Notes under the pieces: generated by a model | Told to the model about the DNA's origin: nothing | What the model saw: only the letters and a program-made list of their open reading frames with translations | The model's database searches: none | Translations under genes and position numbers: made by a program | Shown here: one piece after another, positions 31,608 to 40,583 of the stretch | Numbering within the stretch: position 1 is the first letter of the stretch | Layout of the letters: each line of letters begins with the position of its first letter | Assembly (NCBI GenBank): GCA_018136815.1 | Contig: CM030938.1 | Span: forward strand, 5,790,494-5,854,493 | Direction of reading: 5' to 3' | DNA from: Isochrysis galbana | Lineage: Eukaryota; Haptophyta; Isochrysidales; Isochrysidaceae | Length of the DNA stretch: 64,000 nt

Positions 31608-32681
31608 ATGGAGCGCGCGCCGACCGCTCCCACCTCCCAGCCCCCTGCCGTCACGACGCCCCACCGGGGCCGCCCCAAGCCGCCGGAGCCGAAGCGCTCG
31701 CAGGCTGCCCCCCTCACGGACAGTGACGTCGACATGATGTTCCCGCCCTCACCTCCCCAACACCACCAGAAGCAGGGAAAAGGCAAAGTCGTGTTCCCTG
31801 CAGAACAACAGGGCCAGCCTCTGGCCCTGCCGCCTGCCACTGCCGCCTTGCCACCCCAACCCCAACAAGGACTCCCCATGGTGGGTGGCAGCACTGTTGC
31901 CACCCCCATGGAGGCAACTCCTACCACCAGTGCACCCCTCGTGGGCGGGCACTTCACACAACAATCAATCCTGGGGGCCTTTTCGGCCTCCAACCTCTCA
32001 AAGAACACCAACCAGAAATCGTACGCCGAAGCGGCTGGACCCATGGCAAAGCAGCCAGCACAGAAGCAGCAAGCCCCACCTCAACATACTCAACAACCCA
32101 CGCTACCCTCGCGCAAGCGAGCGGACCCGCAATCGGACCCAAAACCGAACCCACCCAAAACAACACAATTCACCTCTCCCCCTCATGATCAAGATGAGGA
32201 AGAAGAACCGGAGGACACTCCTTTTTACATTCAGCTAGCGCAGCTAGCCGACGACAAGAAGGACATCAAGAGTGAGGACATGGCAACCTACATGAAGTTC
32301 CTTCTTTCCAAGCTAGAAGGCTTGGGCGCTACCCCGGATGGGATGGACAAAGGCCGCAAAGGGCCTTGGATTTTTTATGTCGATGACGACGCACACGAGC
32401 AATTCAAGGCCGCATACGGCGACAAACTTCAAGCTACCCTATCGGGCGTCTCACATGAATTCGCGATCACCTATGGGGCGCTAGCCGACTCAGCCCCTCG
32501 CAAGTCAAGCGCGATCCGATCCTCTCTAAAGGAGGTAGCCACGTACATCGTCTTTCGTATCTTTGACCCGGTCAAAGCATACAAGACCAAGACTCGCCAC
32601 CTGGCTAGCGCGCTGGAGCGTGAAGGCTTCCACGTGCTGAGGGGCAATCAACAGCGCGCCAAGACTACCCTCGACGGATAA
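31608..32681 (+). pseudogene. LINE ORF1 protein, N-terminal part (interrupted)
   Basis: ATG 31608 opens MERAPTAPTSQPPA. A Pro/Gln/Ala-rich, probably disordered region of about 200 residues follows, then a folded-looking part with DTPFYIQLAQLADDKKDIKS, MATYMKFLLSKLEGLGATPD and GPWIFYVDDDAHEQFKAAYG. The frame is cut after KTTLDG by TAA at 32679-32681, inside an inserted element, and resumes in the same frame at about 33330. ORF1 proteins of LINEs bind RNA and act as chaperones, but no RRM or coiled coil is obvious here. The frame is open about 290 codons upstream of ATG only because the 204-bp monomers contain no stops. Confidence 0.75.
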
Positions 32682-33335
32682 AGGTACCCAGCTTTCTAGG
32701 ACCAGTCCTAGAAACTAGGACGGACTTTGCTAGGTGAGAGCATGAGCATACCATGTTATTTTGTCCCAAACCTTGGCTATTGAGTTACCCCATGCATGTC
32801 CTCATTAAATGTTCCAAGTGTACCTAGGCACCATTCCCTCAGCAACACCAAGTTTTGTGACGCGTTTGCGGGTCACCTGGTCGGAATTGCTGCTTGTCCT
32901 AGAAACGGGAGAAATGGCTAATACCACCCAATGGGGAGCTCTTCTACCCATGGTCCCCAGGAGATGAAATGTTGCTTTGACTGCCCTCTTTGAGACCTTC
33001 AGTGACCACCAAGCTTGGTTTTGTCATCTAAGTGTCCAATCCGCTAGCCTACTGCTCCAAAAGGTCTAAAATAAAACTCCTCTGGTGCGAGCGGACGCCC
33101 GAGTGCAGCACCGCATGCTGAATGTGGTAGCAGAAGTAAGCAAAGACAAGCTCCGCAGAGTTGGTCATGGGGAGAGCTAAGGTTGAATGGGATGTGGAGA
33201 TGGTTTGCTTCAGGTGATGGGATGTCTCATAAGCTCACCATAGGCTATAATGGAGGCATGATCCGCAGAGTCCTAGAAATCCAAGAATTTTCTAGGACGT
33301 GGTCCTAGTTTCTAGGACGGAATTTTTTGTCCGTC
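32670..33335 (-). mobile_element. Element E, copy 2, inserted in LINE ORF1
   Basis: The ORF1 frame is interrupted by about 660 bp. The ends are inverted copies: CCTCGACGGA on the left and TCCGTCGAGG on the right, with inner palindromic blocks (TTCTAGGACC, GTCCTAGAAACTAGGACGG left and CTAGGACGTGGTCCTAGTTT right). The middle (32820-33260) is the reverse complement of the element at 26170-26665. It is a non-autonomous TIR-type element. The exact target duplication is unclear because the inverted ends overlap the possible insertion site. Confidence 0.7.
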
Positions 33336-33902
33336 GAGGGGATCACTAAAGTGGAATCGGGCAAGCGCCCGATTTGGCACTTCTATGTCTACACGGACAC
33401 GTCCGCCCTAGGGCATCGCTTCCCTAGGAACATCCACGTGACCCTCGACGACGGGGAGAATTTCAACCTGGACTACGCGGTCCGCTCTTCGGTTGAGTGC
33501 GTAACCCCTGAGGGTGAGATTGCTATACACGGCGCCCCGGGAGGTTGCAAAGGCTACGACAAACCATGGGCCATATCGTTTCTGCGTAAGAACCAAGTGA
33601 GCTTCCGCCAATGTACTTGCGAGCAAGACAAGGCGAAAGCGGAGCAACGCAAGAAGCAACGTGCAGCAAGCAACGCCATGGATTATCGAGCCATGATGGG
33701 GCTCGAGGCGGCGGCTCCATGCCGTCGTTTCATGGCCGGCGAATGCAAGAACAACCGCCTGAAAGGGCGGCAAATTGTTCAATGCTCATCTAGCCACGAC
33801 ATCCCAGGATGTTGGGCGAAAGATCCCAAGACGGGCAAGCAAGTTTGTATGGTAAAATGCAATCTCAAGAGGGAATCTTTCTCCTTGATGCAAGTTGCAT
33901 GA
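33330..33902 (+). pseudogene. LINE ORF1 protein, C-terminal part
   Basis: This continues ORF1 in the same frame after the E insertion. It includes RPIWHFYVYTDTSALGHRFP, NIHVTLDDGENFNLDYAV and then CRRFMAGECKN...VQCSSSHDIPGC, a Cys/His-rich stretch reminiscent of a CCCH-type RNA-binding finger. It stops at TGA 33900-33902. A zinc-binding role is inferred only from spacing of Cys and His. Confidence 0.65.
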
Positions 33903-34305
33903 AAGCCCTTGGTCCCGTTGGTTTTTGGTTTTCCCTCCCCCTTGGCTGCTACTCGGGGTTGCTCGATAGAAACGTCTAGAAGGTCCACGCTCAATAGCAA
34001 GATTTCTTCGATGGCAAGGATACCTCGCCGCGATCTGCGATCTGTATCCAAGGTGATCGCCGCGGTTGCGCGACATAACGTTCCTCTTCGACTTTCCGCC
34101 TTGGTGGGAAAATCCAAAGCGAAGACACGCTCCGACCATCGCTTTGGATTCTCTCTCTCTCTCTCTCGCTCTCTCTCTCCGTCTCTGCGCGACGTGTTTG
34201 AGTTACCGGCGATGTGGGGTCTCGGTTATTTCACATTTCACGTTTTGCTTGGTTTGGGTGAATGATTCTGGTGCGTTCGTGAGTCGGTGCATCCTGTTGT
34301 TTGTC
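33903..34305. other. Gene-free stretch
   Basis: A short CT run lies at 34150-34180. No homologous ORF is seen. Confidence 0.35.
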
Positions 34306-34688
34306 TGCATCGTTGTCCGACGTCCTGTCGTCAGTCGTCATCCGTCGCTCTCGCTCTCGTCGCTCTCGCTCTCGTAACACTCGTACCCTACAAACTCGCC
34401 TCGCCTCACCAGCCACTGCCATCACAGCCCTCCTCTCACTCACCCTCGCCTCTCGCCGCTCGCTCGATGTCGCTCTCGCCGCCGTCCTCGCCCTCGCTCA
34501 AGCCCGCCTGCCCGCCTTCCTCTGCTGACGGGCCTCAGCCCGTCAGCGTCTCCGAAGTCGTCTCCTCAGCCGCGCCTGCCGCCGGCATGCCTCCCTCCTC
34601 ATTGCCCTCAGGCCCTATGGGCCATCACAATTCGTCAACGTGTAGCGGAGATTTTTAAGAAGATTTTTTTTATTGAGTGACCGGGCTA
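34306..34688 (+). mobile_element. Truncated MSLSPP transposon gene ending at a TAGCCCGG-type terminus
   Basis: From 34306 the sequence parallels 48486 onward, including a leader of repeated CGCTCTCGCTCTCG and the coding start MSLSPPSSPSLKPACPPSSA. It is open to 34658. It then runs through ATTTTTAAGAAGATTTTTTT and ends in GAGTGACCGGGCTA (34675-34688), the terminus of the nested element at 5970-10260. The two families therefore seem to share parts or to be nested. Confidence 0.6.
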
Positions 34689-34689
34689 G

Positions 34690-34768
34690 TGAAAAAAAAG
34701 AGCGGGCGTGGCTACGAGCTACCTATTCAGGGCGCCGCGCGTGGTGAGAATATTAAGAACGTTTTTGG
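34690..34768 (+). repeat. Repeat K, copy
   Basis: GCGGGCGTGGCTACGAG and GCGCGTGGTGAGAATATTAA match the right part of the K copy at 1286-1350 (GGGGCGTGGCTACGAGAAAG, GCGAGGCGAGGATATTAAAA). Confidence 0.55.
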
Positions 34769-34809
34769 ACCCCTGCTCGCCTTCTTCTCTCTCCCCATAT
34801 GCTCAACGT

Positions 34810-35725
34810 TCACTCGCTCGCAACTGCCGGAAGTTCCACCTGGTACCATACTTCATTGTCGCGGTTCCACGGTAGGGCAAAGAGCTCGTTGTACTGGGCG
34901 AGCATCAGCGCTGCCTCGGCCCCCCCCTCAACGTCGACCAAGTTGTAGCCCGCTGCCTCGAGCGAGGAACGCAGCTGGGCTGCCCGTCCAAGGACGACAT
35001 CCGGCACGGCATAGCCTGCAGTGGTTTGAGAGTCGGCGCGTTCAGTCATGCACAGGAGCGCAACACAAATTGAGCGTGTCTAGACTATGGCGCTAGGCTT
35101 GCACACACCAGAAAAGCGACCGACTCCCACAACAAGCGGCGGAATGTCGCGGAGGGTGAGAGCCGAGTAGAGGGGCGCCTGTGAGAGGTGCACGCGAAGC
35201 CAGGTGAGTTTGGCTGTGTGATGTCCCGATCGCCCGCTTACGCCCGTCGCGTGCATCAAAATAGGCGCGTACCGGTGGTGGGACGGGTTCGTCCTCCGGA
35301 TCGAGCGGCGTGTGCGGATTTGGCAGAATGTACCACATGGTCTTTGGTTTTGCCGTCGGCCGCATCACACATGGCGCCGTCTTAGGCATCGGAAGCCCCG
35401 CTTCGGTCTCTCCTGCGCAGTAGCCACCGAGCAGTTCAAACCCCTCAGGCCGCTTCTCGTACTCACACTCCACCACTGCCAGCCGCTGGTACCTCCTTAC
35501 CTCGAAGCCGTCTTGCTTGGCAAGGACTTCGAACTGCGGAAGCTGTAAACCCAACTTTTGTGCGAGTGCGAGGCCATCCTCGTCAGGCGCGGCCTCCTTC
35601 TTGCCGAAGAGCGAGTCGAAGAGAAGGAGCGGTCGTCCCGCCCGCTCGACAATCCTCGTTACGCTGGCCGACACGGGGAGCAGCGCGAGAGTGGAGAGAG
35701 CGGCGAGAGAGCACAATGCCGCCAT
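34810..35725 (-). CDS. SOUL-family haem-binding protein
   Basis: SOUL/HEBP proteins bind haem or porphyrin. Algal and plant members are often plastidial or cytosolic. The proposed coding sequence is complement(join(34810..35015,35109..35178,35273..35725)), 242 residues. Exon 1 has a hydrophobic leader (MAALCSLAALSTLALLPVSA), then FEVLAKQDGFEVRRYQRLAV, the family start, FELLGGYCAGE, PMPKTAPCVM and MWYILPNP. Exon 2 has LTLRDIPPLVVGVGRFSG. Exon 3 begins YAVPDVVLGRAAQLR and ends MLAQYNELFALPWNRDNEVW, the typical SOUL C-terminus. Introns are 94 and 93 bp with GTACGC/GTGTGT donors and CAG acceptors, and phases agree. Reading through without splicing loses the conserved end. A (CT)n tract of about 280 bp on the coding strand begins about 10 bp upstream of the ATG. 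Confidence 0.9.
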
Positions 35726-35732
35726 CGCCGTC

Positions 35733-36014
<282 letters not shown>

Positions 36015-36421
36015 TACCGACTACCGACAAAAATGACGACAGCTAGCCCAATTACTATAAAATCGATAACCATCTCTTCAATATTAAATGTTTAATTCGG
36101 ATATGTGGGGAAAGGACTAAATAAGTAAACAATAGCAAGGGACAGAAAATAAACATCTCAAGTTTCTGGGCTGCTCGGCGTGTAGCGAACTCCCGGCGCG
36201 TGCCCATCTCCTGGCAGTGGTGTCCTTCGTGGCTTCGTGTCGCATTCGCGATGTCTCAAAGGCAAAAAGAAATAACAGTAAAGAAAAACAGTTAAACGTA
36301 GAAAGAACAGAGGAAGAAAGAAGAAGAAGAGTGAAAAAGAAGAGAGAAAAAAACCCAGAGTATATAGCGCGGTTCTCAGCCCTTCCCATCGGCCCTATGG
36401 CTACGTAAATAACTCTCGCGT

Positions 36422-36500
36422 GGCACATAGTGGTTCAACCCACCGCCTCCACCAACCTTTTGCTCTGGGTCGCGAGTTCGAGTCCGGACGGAGCGCTCTG
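36422..36500 (+). other. tRNA-like sequence, possible SINE head
   Basis: TGGCACATAGTGGTTC resembles a Pol III A box and GAGTTCGAGTCC a B box, 44 bp apart. A second B-like GCAGTTCGAGCCCC follows at about 36502. I cannot fold a complete cloverleaf, so a tRNA-derived SINE is more likely than a functional tRNA. Confidence 0.35.
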
Positions 36501-36573
36501 CAGTTCGAGCCCCGCTCCTTCTCCTCTCCGCTCTTCTTCTACAGTTAAATTCCACGCTCTTCTTCTACCAGTC

Positions 36574-36800
36574 AACTAAGTTTATACTTAGCTCGCCCAT
36601 GGGGGGGCACGAGCCCCCCCCTCTCTCCACTCCTCCCCCGCCATGGGGGAGGAACCACCCATCCTCCTGGCACGCCTGATGGCTTGCCAGGAGGCCACTG
36701 CCCTGCTGACCCTCTCTCCCACAGACAGGCTCGCCTGATTCGCCCATCCTGGCCCGGCGTGGCCAGCCCATTGCTCCAACCCCTCCTCCCCCCCTGTTCG
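36574..36800 (-). repeat. Repeat H, copy B (inverted)
   Basis: It starts with AACTAAGTTTATACTTAGCT, followed by GGGGGGGCACGAGCCCCCCC, then GGAGGAACCACCCATCCTCC, matching copies A and C in reverse. It extends further (to at least GGCCACGCCGGGCC) than copy A, as expected for variable 5' truncation. Confidence 0.72.
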
Positions 36801-37259
36801 ACAGGCAGACAGGTGCAGCGTGGGGACCCCTGAGGCTCAGGAGCGCCAGCGAGGGAGAGGCAGGGGAGGCCAGGGCCCAGCCCCAGCCTCCTCTGCCCCC
36901 TGAGCTGGCCTCCATGAGCCTCCAGGGTCGCCAATGGGCAGCTGCAGGCCTGCCGCAGGCGCGCCATCGCGCGTGCCGCAGGAGAGGGGAGAGAGAGCGC
37001 GGAGAAGGGGGTGGGCGGAGCGGAGCTCCGCCCACCGAAAAATAGGTAAGTCCCGCACCTGTTTACAGGATAAGTCGGGACTGAGGTCGCCGCCCACTCG
37101 GAGACACAGGAGGAAGAGAGGGAACAGATCACCGGGGGGAGGCGCGGGCCACCGGACCATATCTAAGCCCTTCACCCCAATCCCCCTAGTAGTGCACGGG
37201 GGGAGCCGCCTGATGGCGGGGGGAGAAGGGCTGGGAGCGTGGGGGTGTAGAAAGTTTTC

Positions 37260-37323
37260 CTACGTGAGTAGAAAGTAGAGGGTCCACGGCTGCGTGCGCG
37301 GTGAGACTATTAAAAGGTTTAAT
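37260..37323 (+). repeat. Repeat K end
   Basis: GCGTGCGCGGTGAGACTATT followed by AAAAGGTTTA matches the AT-rich end of K. It is cut off shortly after by the assembly gap. Confidence 0.5.
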
Positions 37324-37344
37324 CTTCTACCAGTAAATTCCACG

Positions 37345-37444
37345 NNNNNNNNNNNNNNNNNNNNNNNNNNNNNNNNNNNNNNNNNNNNNNNNNNNNNNNN
37401 NNNNNNNNNNNNNNNNNNNNNNNNNNNNNNNNNNNNNNNNNNNN
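37345..37444. other. Assembly gap, exactly 100 N
   Basis: A fixed-size run of N, so the true distance is unknown. The sequence directly before it (CTTCTACCAGTAAATTCCACG) is also found in part near 36541-36571, and a CT microsatellite begins just after it. Confidence 0.99.
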
Positions 37445-37461
37445 TTATACTTTATTATGTG

Positions 37462-37748
<287 letters not shown>

Positions 37749-38034
37749 GGCCCCGTCACGGAGCTCGCCGCCGTCTCTCTCTCTCTCCCTCCCCTCTCTT
37801 CTCTTTCTCCCTCTCGTCCTCGCTCTCTCTCTCCCGCTTGTTCCCTCCCTCCCTCTCTCTATCCTCTTTTCCCCCTCTCTCTTCCTCTCGTAATATCCCT
37901 CTCTCATTCTCCCTCTCTTCTCTCCTCTCTCTCCTCTCTCTCTCTCTCTCTCTCCCCCCCCCCCCCCCCCCCCCCCCCCCCCGCACCACCTCTCTCTCCC
38001 TCGCCTGCAGCCAGAGGCCCAACGAGACCTGACG

Positions 38035-38814
38035 ATGCTCAGCACTGCTCCCGCTCTCGCCACCACCTCCGCAGCCGCGCTCCCTCTACCGAGCCATCAG
38101 CCCTCGTGGCAGCAACAGCTCTCCACTTCTCTCAAGCGCTCCTCTCGCTCTCCCACCGCTAAATACCTCCAGCTCGCCACCGTCACGCCCGATGGACTGC
38201 CAGCCGTCCGCACGCTGGTCTTTCGTGGATGGCTCTGGCAAACGTGCACGCTCATGATGATCACAGACGCGCGCTCGAGCAAGCTCGAACACATTGCCCA
38301 GCAGAGACGCTGCGAAGTCGCGTGGTACATCGAGAAGACGCGTGAGCAGTACCGGATCCGTGGAGAGATGAGAGCTGTGTATGCGGACGAGCCGAGTGAG
38401 AAGCTGAGGCGAGCGAGACTCACTGTCTGGCGTAATCTGAGCGACTCAGCGCGCGCGCAGTTCGACGATCCAACGCCCGGAGTGCCCATTGGCGAGCTGC
38501 TCGACCACCCTGGCGCACTTGATACTGCGGTTGGCTCGCGTGCGAGCGCTGGCGAGGCGCGCGCCAACGATGATGGAAAGCAGGCGCCCGACGAGACTGG
38601 CGCTGATGCCCCCCCCCCCTCGCTCAACTTCGTGCTGCTGCTCATGCGCCCCGATGGAGTGGACCAGCTGTGCCTCTCGCGGCCGCAGCGCCGTTGGATT
38701 CATGAGCTGTGCCCTGAGGAAGGCGCGCCAGGTTTGGAGGCCCCAGGAGAGACGGCTCCGGCGGACGACGCGGCGGCCGCTGCGGCATGGCGAACGGTCG
38801 AGGTCAATCCTTGA
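38035..38814 (+). CDS. Pyridoxamine 5'-phosphate oxidase-like flavoprotein (Alr4036 type)
   Basis: The protein belongs to the FMN-binding PNPOx-like split-barrel family. YLQLATVTPDGLPAVRTLVF is the barrel start, TDARSSKLEHI is the phosphate-contacting loop with its RS.K signature, and CEVAWYIEKTREQYRIRGEM is the third conserved block. The C-terminal PQRRWIHELCP and final WRTVEVNP match the substrate-end signature of Alr4036-type proteins (.RW..........W...RVNP). It has 259 residues in one exon, with an N-terminal Ala/Ser/Pro-rich leader that may be an organelle-targeting peptide. An insertion (about residues 165-195, ASAGEARANDDGKQAPDETG) interrupts the domain as a low-complexity loop. The start ATG 38035 follows the CT/poly-C tract by about 50 bp. 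Whether it oxidises pyridoxamine phosphate or only binds flavin is not evident. Confidence 0.85.
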   Translation: MLSTAPALATTSAAALPLPSHQPSWQQQLSTSLKRSSRSPTAKYLQLATVTPDGLPAVRTLVFRGWLWQTCTLMMITDARSSKLEHIAQQRRCEVAWYIEKTREQYRIRGEMRAVYADEPSEKLRRARLTVWRNLSDSARAQFDDPTPGVPIGELLDHPGALDTAVGSRASAGEARANDDGKQAPDETGADAPPPSLNFVLLLMRPDGVDQLCLSRPQRRWIHELCPEEGAPGLEAPGETAPADDAAAAAAWRTVEVNP

Positions 38815-40582
38815 CGCGTTCTCTACCCGCCCGAGTGACATTATTGCCCACAGCACTCCCACGTGCCGATTGGTTGGGCTTGGTTGCAACTCCATGCGTG
38901 TTGCTCTACGGAGTTCTGATGGATTCTTGAGTTCAAAGATGGGGTAAGAGTACTGTTATGAGCTCTCAATAAGAGTAATAGCTATCTATACCTGCGCCGC
39001 CCGTCAAGGCTTCCACCCACCGGGCAAATAAAACATCAACTCCCGGTGGTGTGGCCTGGCTAGACGCGCGTATGTGCGCTCTGGCGAGATTTTGAGCCCA
39101 TTCTTCCACTGCGGCGTGGACCGCGGTCGCGTGGGCCATACTCACGGCGCCACCCACAAAACGAGCCTCGCCGACAAACGCCGGATGGCGGATGGGGGGG
39201 GGAGGGGGGGGGGGTCGAGCACAAGAGCGCGGCGAGGGCGGCCTTGACGCTGGTGCTCGTGAGCAAGGTGTGGGTGTCGATGTGCCCCAACGTGGAGAAG
39301 CTGGAAGTCGGTGGCAAGTTGGGGCGAGGGCGAATCCTGCGAGGGGCGGCGCTCGGGATGGTCAGGACGGGTACGCGTGTGGCCGAGGGGGGCGTATGCG
39401 CCGCGCACTACGAGGTCGCGCGACTCCCTCTCCGTCGCCGCGCCCCAGTTCCCTTCTTCCCGTATCGTCCCGTATCGGTCCGCCCCCCTCTCCTCTCCCT
39501 CTCCTCTCTCTCCCTGGCTCCCCCGCGGAAGCCCTCTTCCCCCTCTCCCCTCCCGTCTCTCCCCGAGTGCTTCCTTGAGTTTCCGGCCCCCTTTTGTCTA
39601 TTTCTTTCCCGCGCGATTCCTCCCCCCCCGCGCGTGACGTTTTCTCTCTGTGTCTTGACTACGCTCCGCGCTATCGCTCGAGCGCCCTCTGTGCCCCCTC
39701 GTCCGTCCGTCCTTCGTTCCCGTTCTCGTGCTGCTATGCCCCGTGATGGCTGAGAGTGCGCCCATGTCTTCGGCCCCGTCCCCACACGCCTCCTCGGCTC
39801 CCCATTGTTCACCCCCCATGCTCCAGTTGGGCCATACATCTCATGTTACAGTTCATCCTCCACTCACACCCAGCCGCACCACAGCCACAGCTCCACACGA
39901 TCCACCACAGCTTGGAAGATGGATTGGAAGCCATTGGCCGAAGAAAGCGCCGCTCCTGCTACAACAGCTCAGGCATCTGCAGCCGACATTGAGCCTGCTA
40001 AATCTGCGAAAAGTTCACTCGGCAACGGACTTGCCAGTTCAATCTTTGCTACCCCGCTTGCCCCCACGTTTGACATGCCGGGACCTGCTGCCTCTGATGC
40101 CTCGTTGTGGCAGCACAATGAGCAGGATGATCCAGATAAAAATAAAAATAAAATAATTAATGTTATATCCTAGCCACCCCCACTAGCTAATTGGACACAA
40201 CTTTTCCGTCCCGGAATCCCGCCATGCCTGACGAGCCAGGTGTCCGAGTGCTACCTGGGGGAGGGAGCGCGCGGCAAGTAAAAAAAAATCTTCTTAAAAT
40301 TCCCCGCTACGCGTGCGGCGTGAGGCAGTGTGCTAGTGTACCTCCCTACTACCCAACCTTAACCCCTGACAACCCCCTCCCCCTTTCCCAGTTCCCTCTT
40401 TATCGGAGAAGCTGGTTCCGGGGAGGCCGCGCGCGCTGCTTCGGCCGGGAGTTGGAGAGAAGGGGGCTGGAGACTGTGATTCGTCCTTTATGCTAGTGTT
40501 AATTCGGGTTGCCTTCTATTGTATATCGTGGGATCCTCATTGATATCCTCCGCGGTTTCTTCTAAGACGCGGTATTAAGTGC
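38815..40582. other. Long stretch without an assignable gene
   Basis: Several frames exist (for example 38966-39157 minus, with AVSMAHATAVHAAVEEWAQN, and 39805-40173 plus), but none shows a family I can name. The region includes poly-G near 39195-39214, CT-rich patches (39470-39560) and an inverted K end at 40283-40330 (AAAAAAAATCTTCTTAAAAT). The sequence GGGAGCGCGCGGCAAGTA at 40264 partly recurs at 43985 (GAGCGCGCGGCAAGTA). A decayed gene between 38960 and 39470 is possible. Confidence 0.35.
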
Positions 40583-40583
40583 C

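Larger units (their letters stand above)
31080..33902 (+). mobile_element. LINE copy: 5' monomers, ORF1, E insertion, ORF1 remainder
   Basis: In order: two 204-bp monomers (31084-31460), a spacer, a hairpin (31586-31601), ORF1 from ATG 31608, an element E insertion that begins around 32670 and ends around 33335, and the rest of ORF1 to 33902. No endonuclease or RT follows, so the copy is 3'-incomplete. The next sequence from 34306 belongs to a different element. Confidence 0.75.

Noticed and set aside
36422-36500. Functional tRNA gene
   Set aside because: A and B boxes are recognisable, but acceptor and anticodon stems do not pair convincingly.
38966-39470. Thioesterase-like or dehydrogenase-like gene
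   Set aside because: Short segments looked suggestive in two frames, but no ordered set of motifs could be followed, so no function is claimed.
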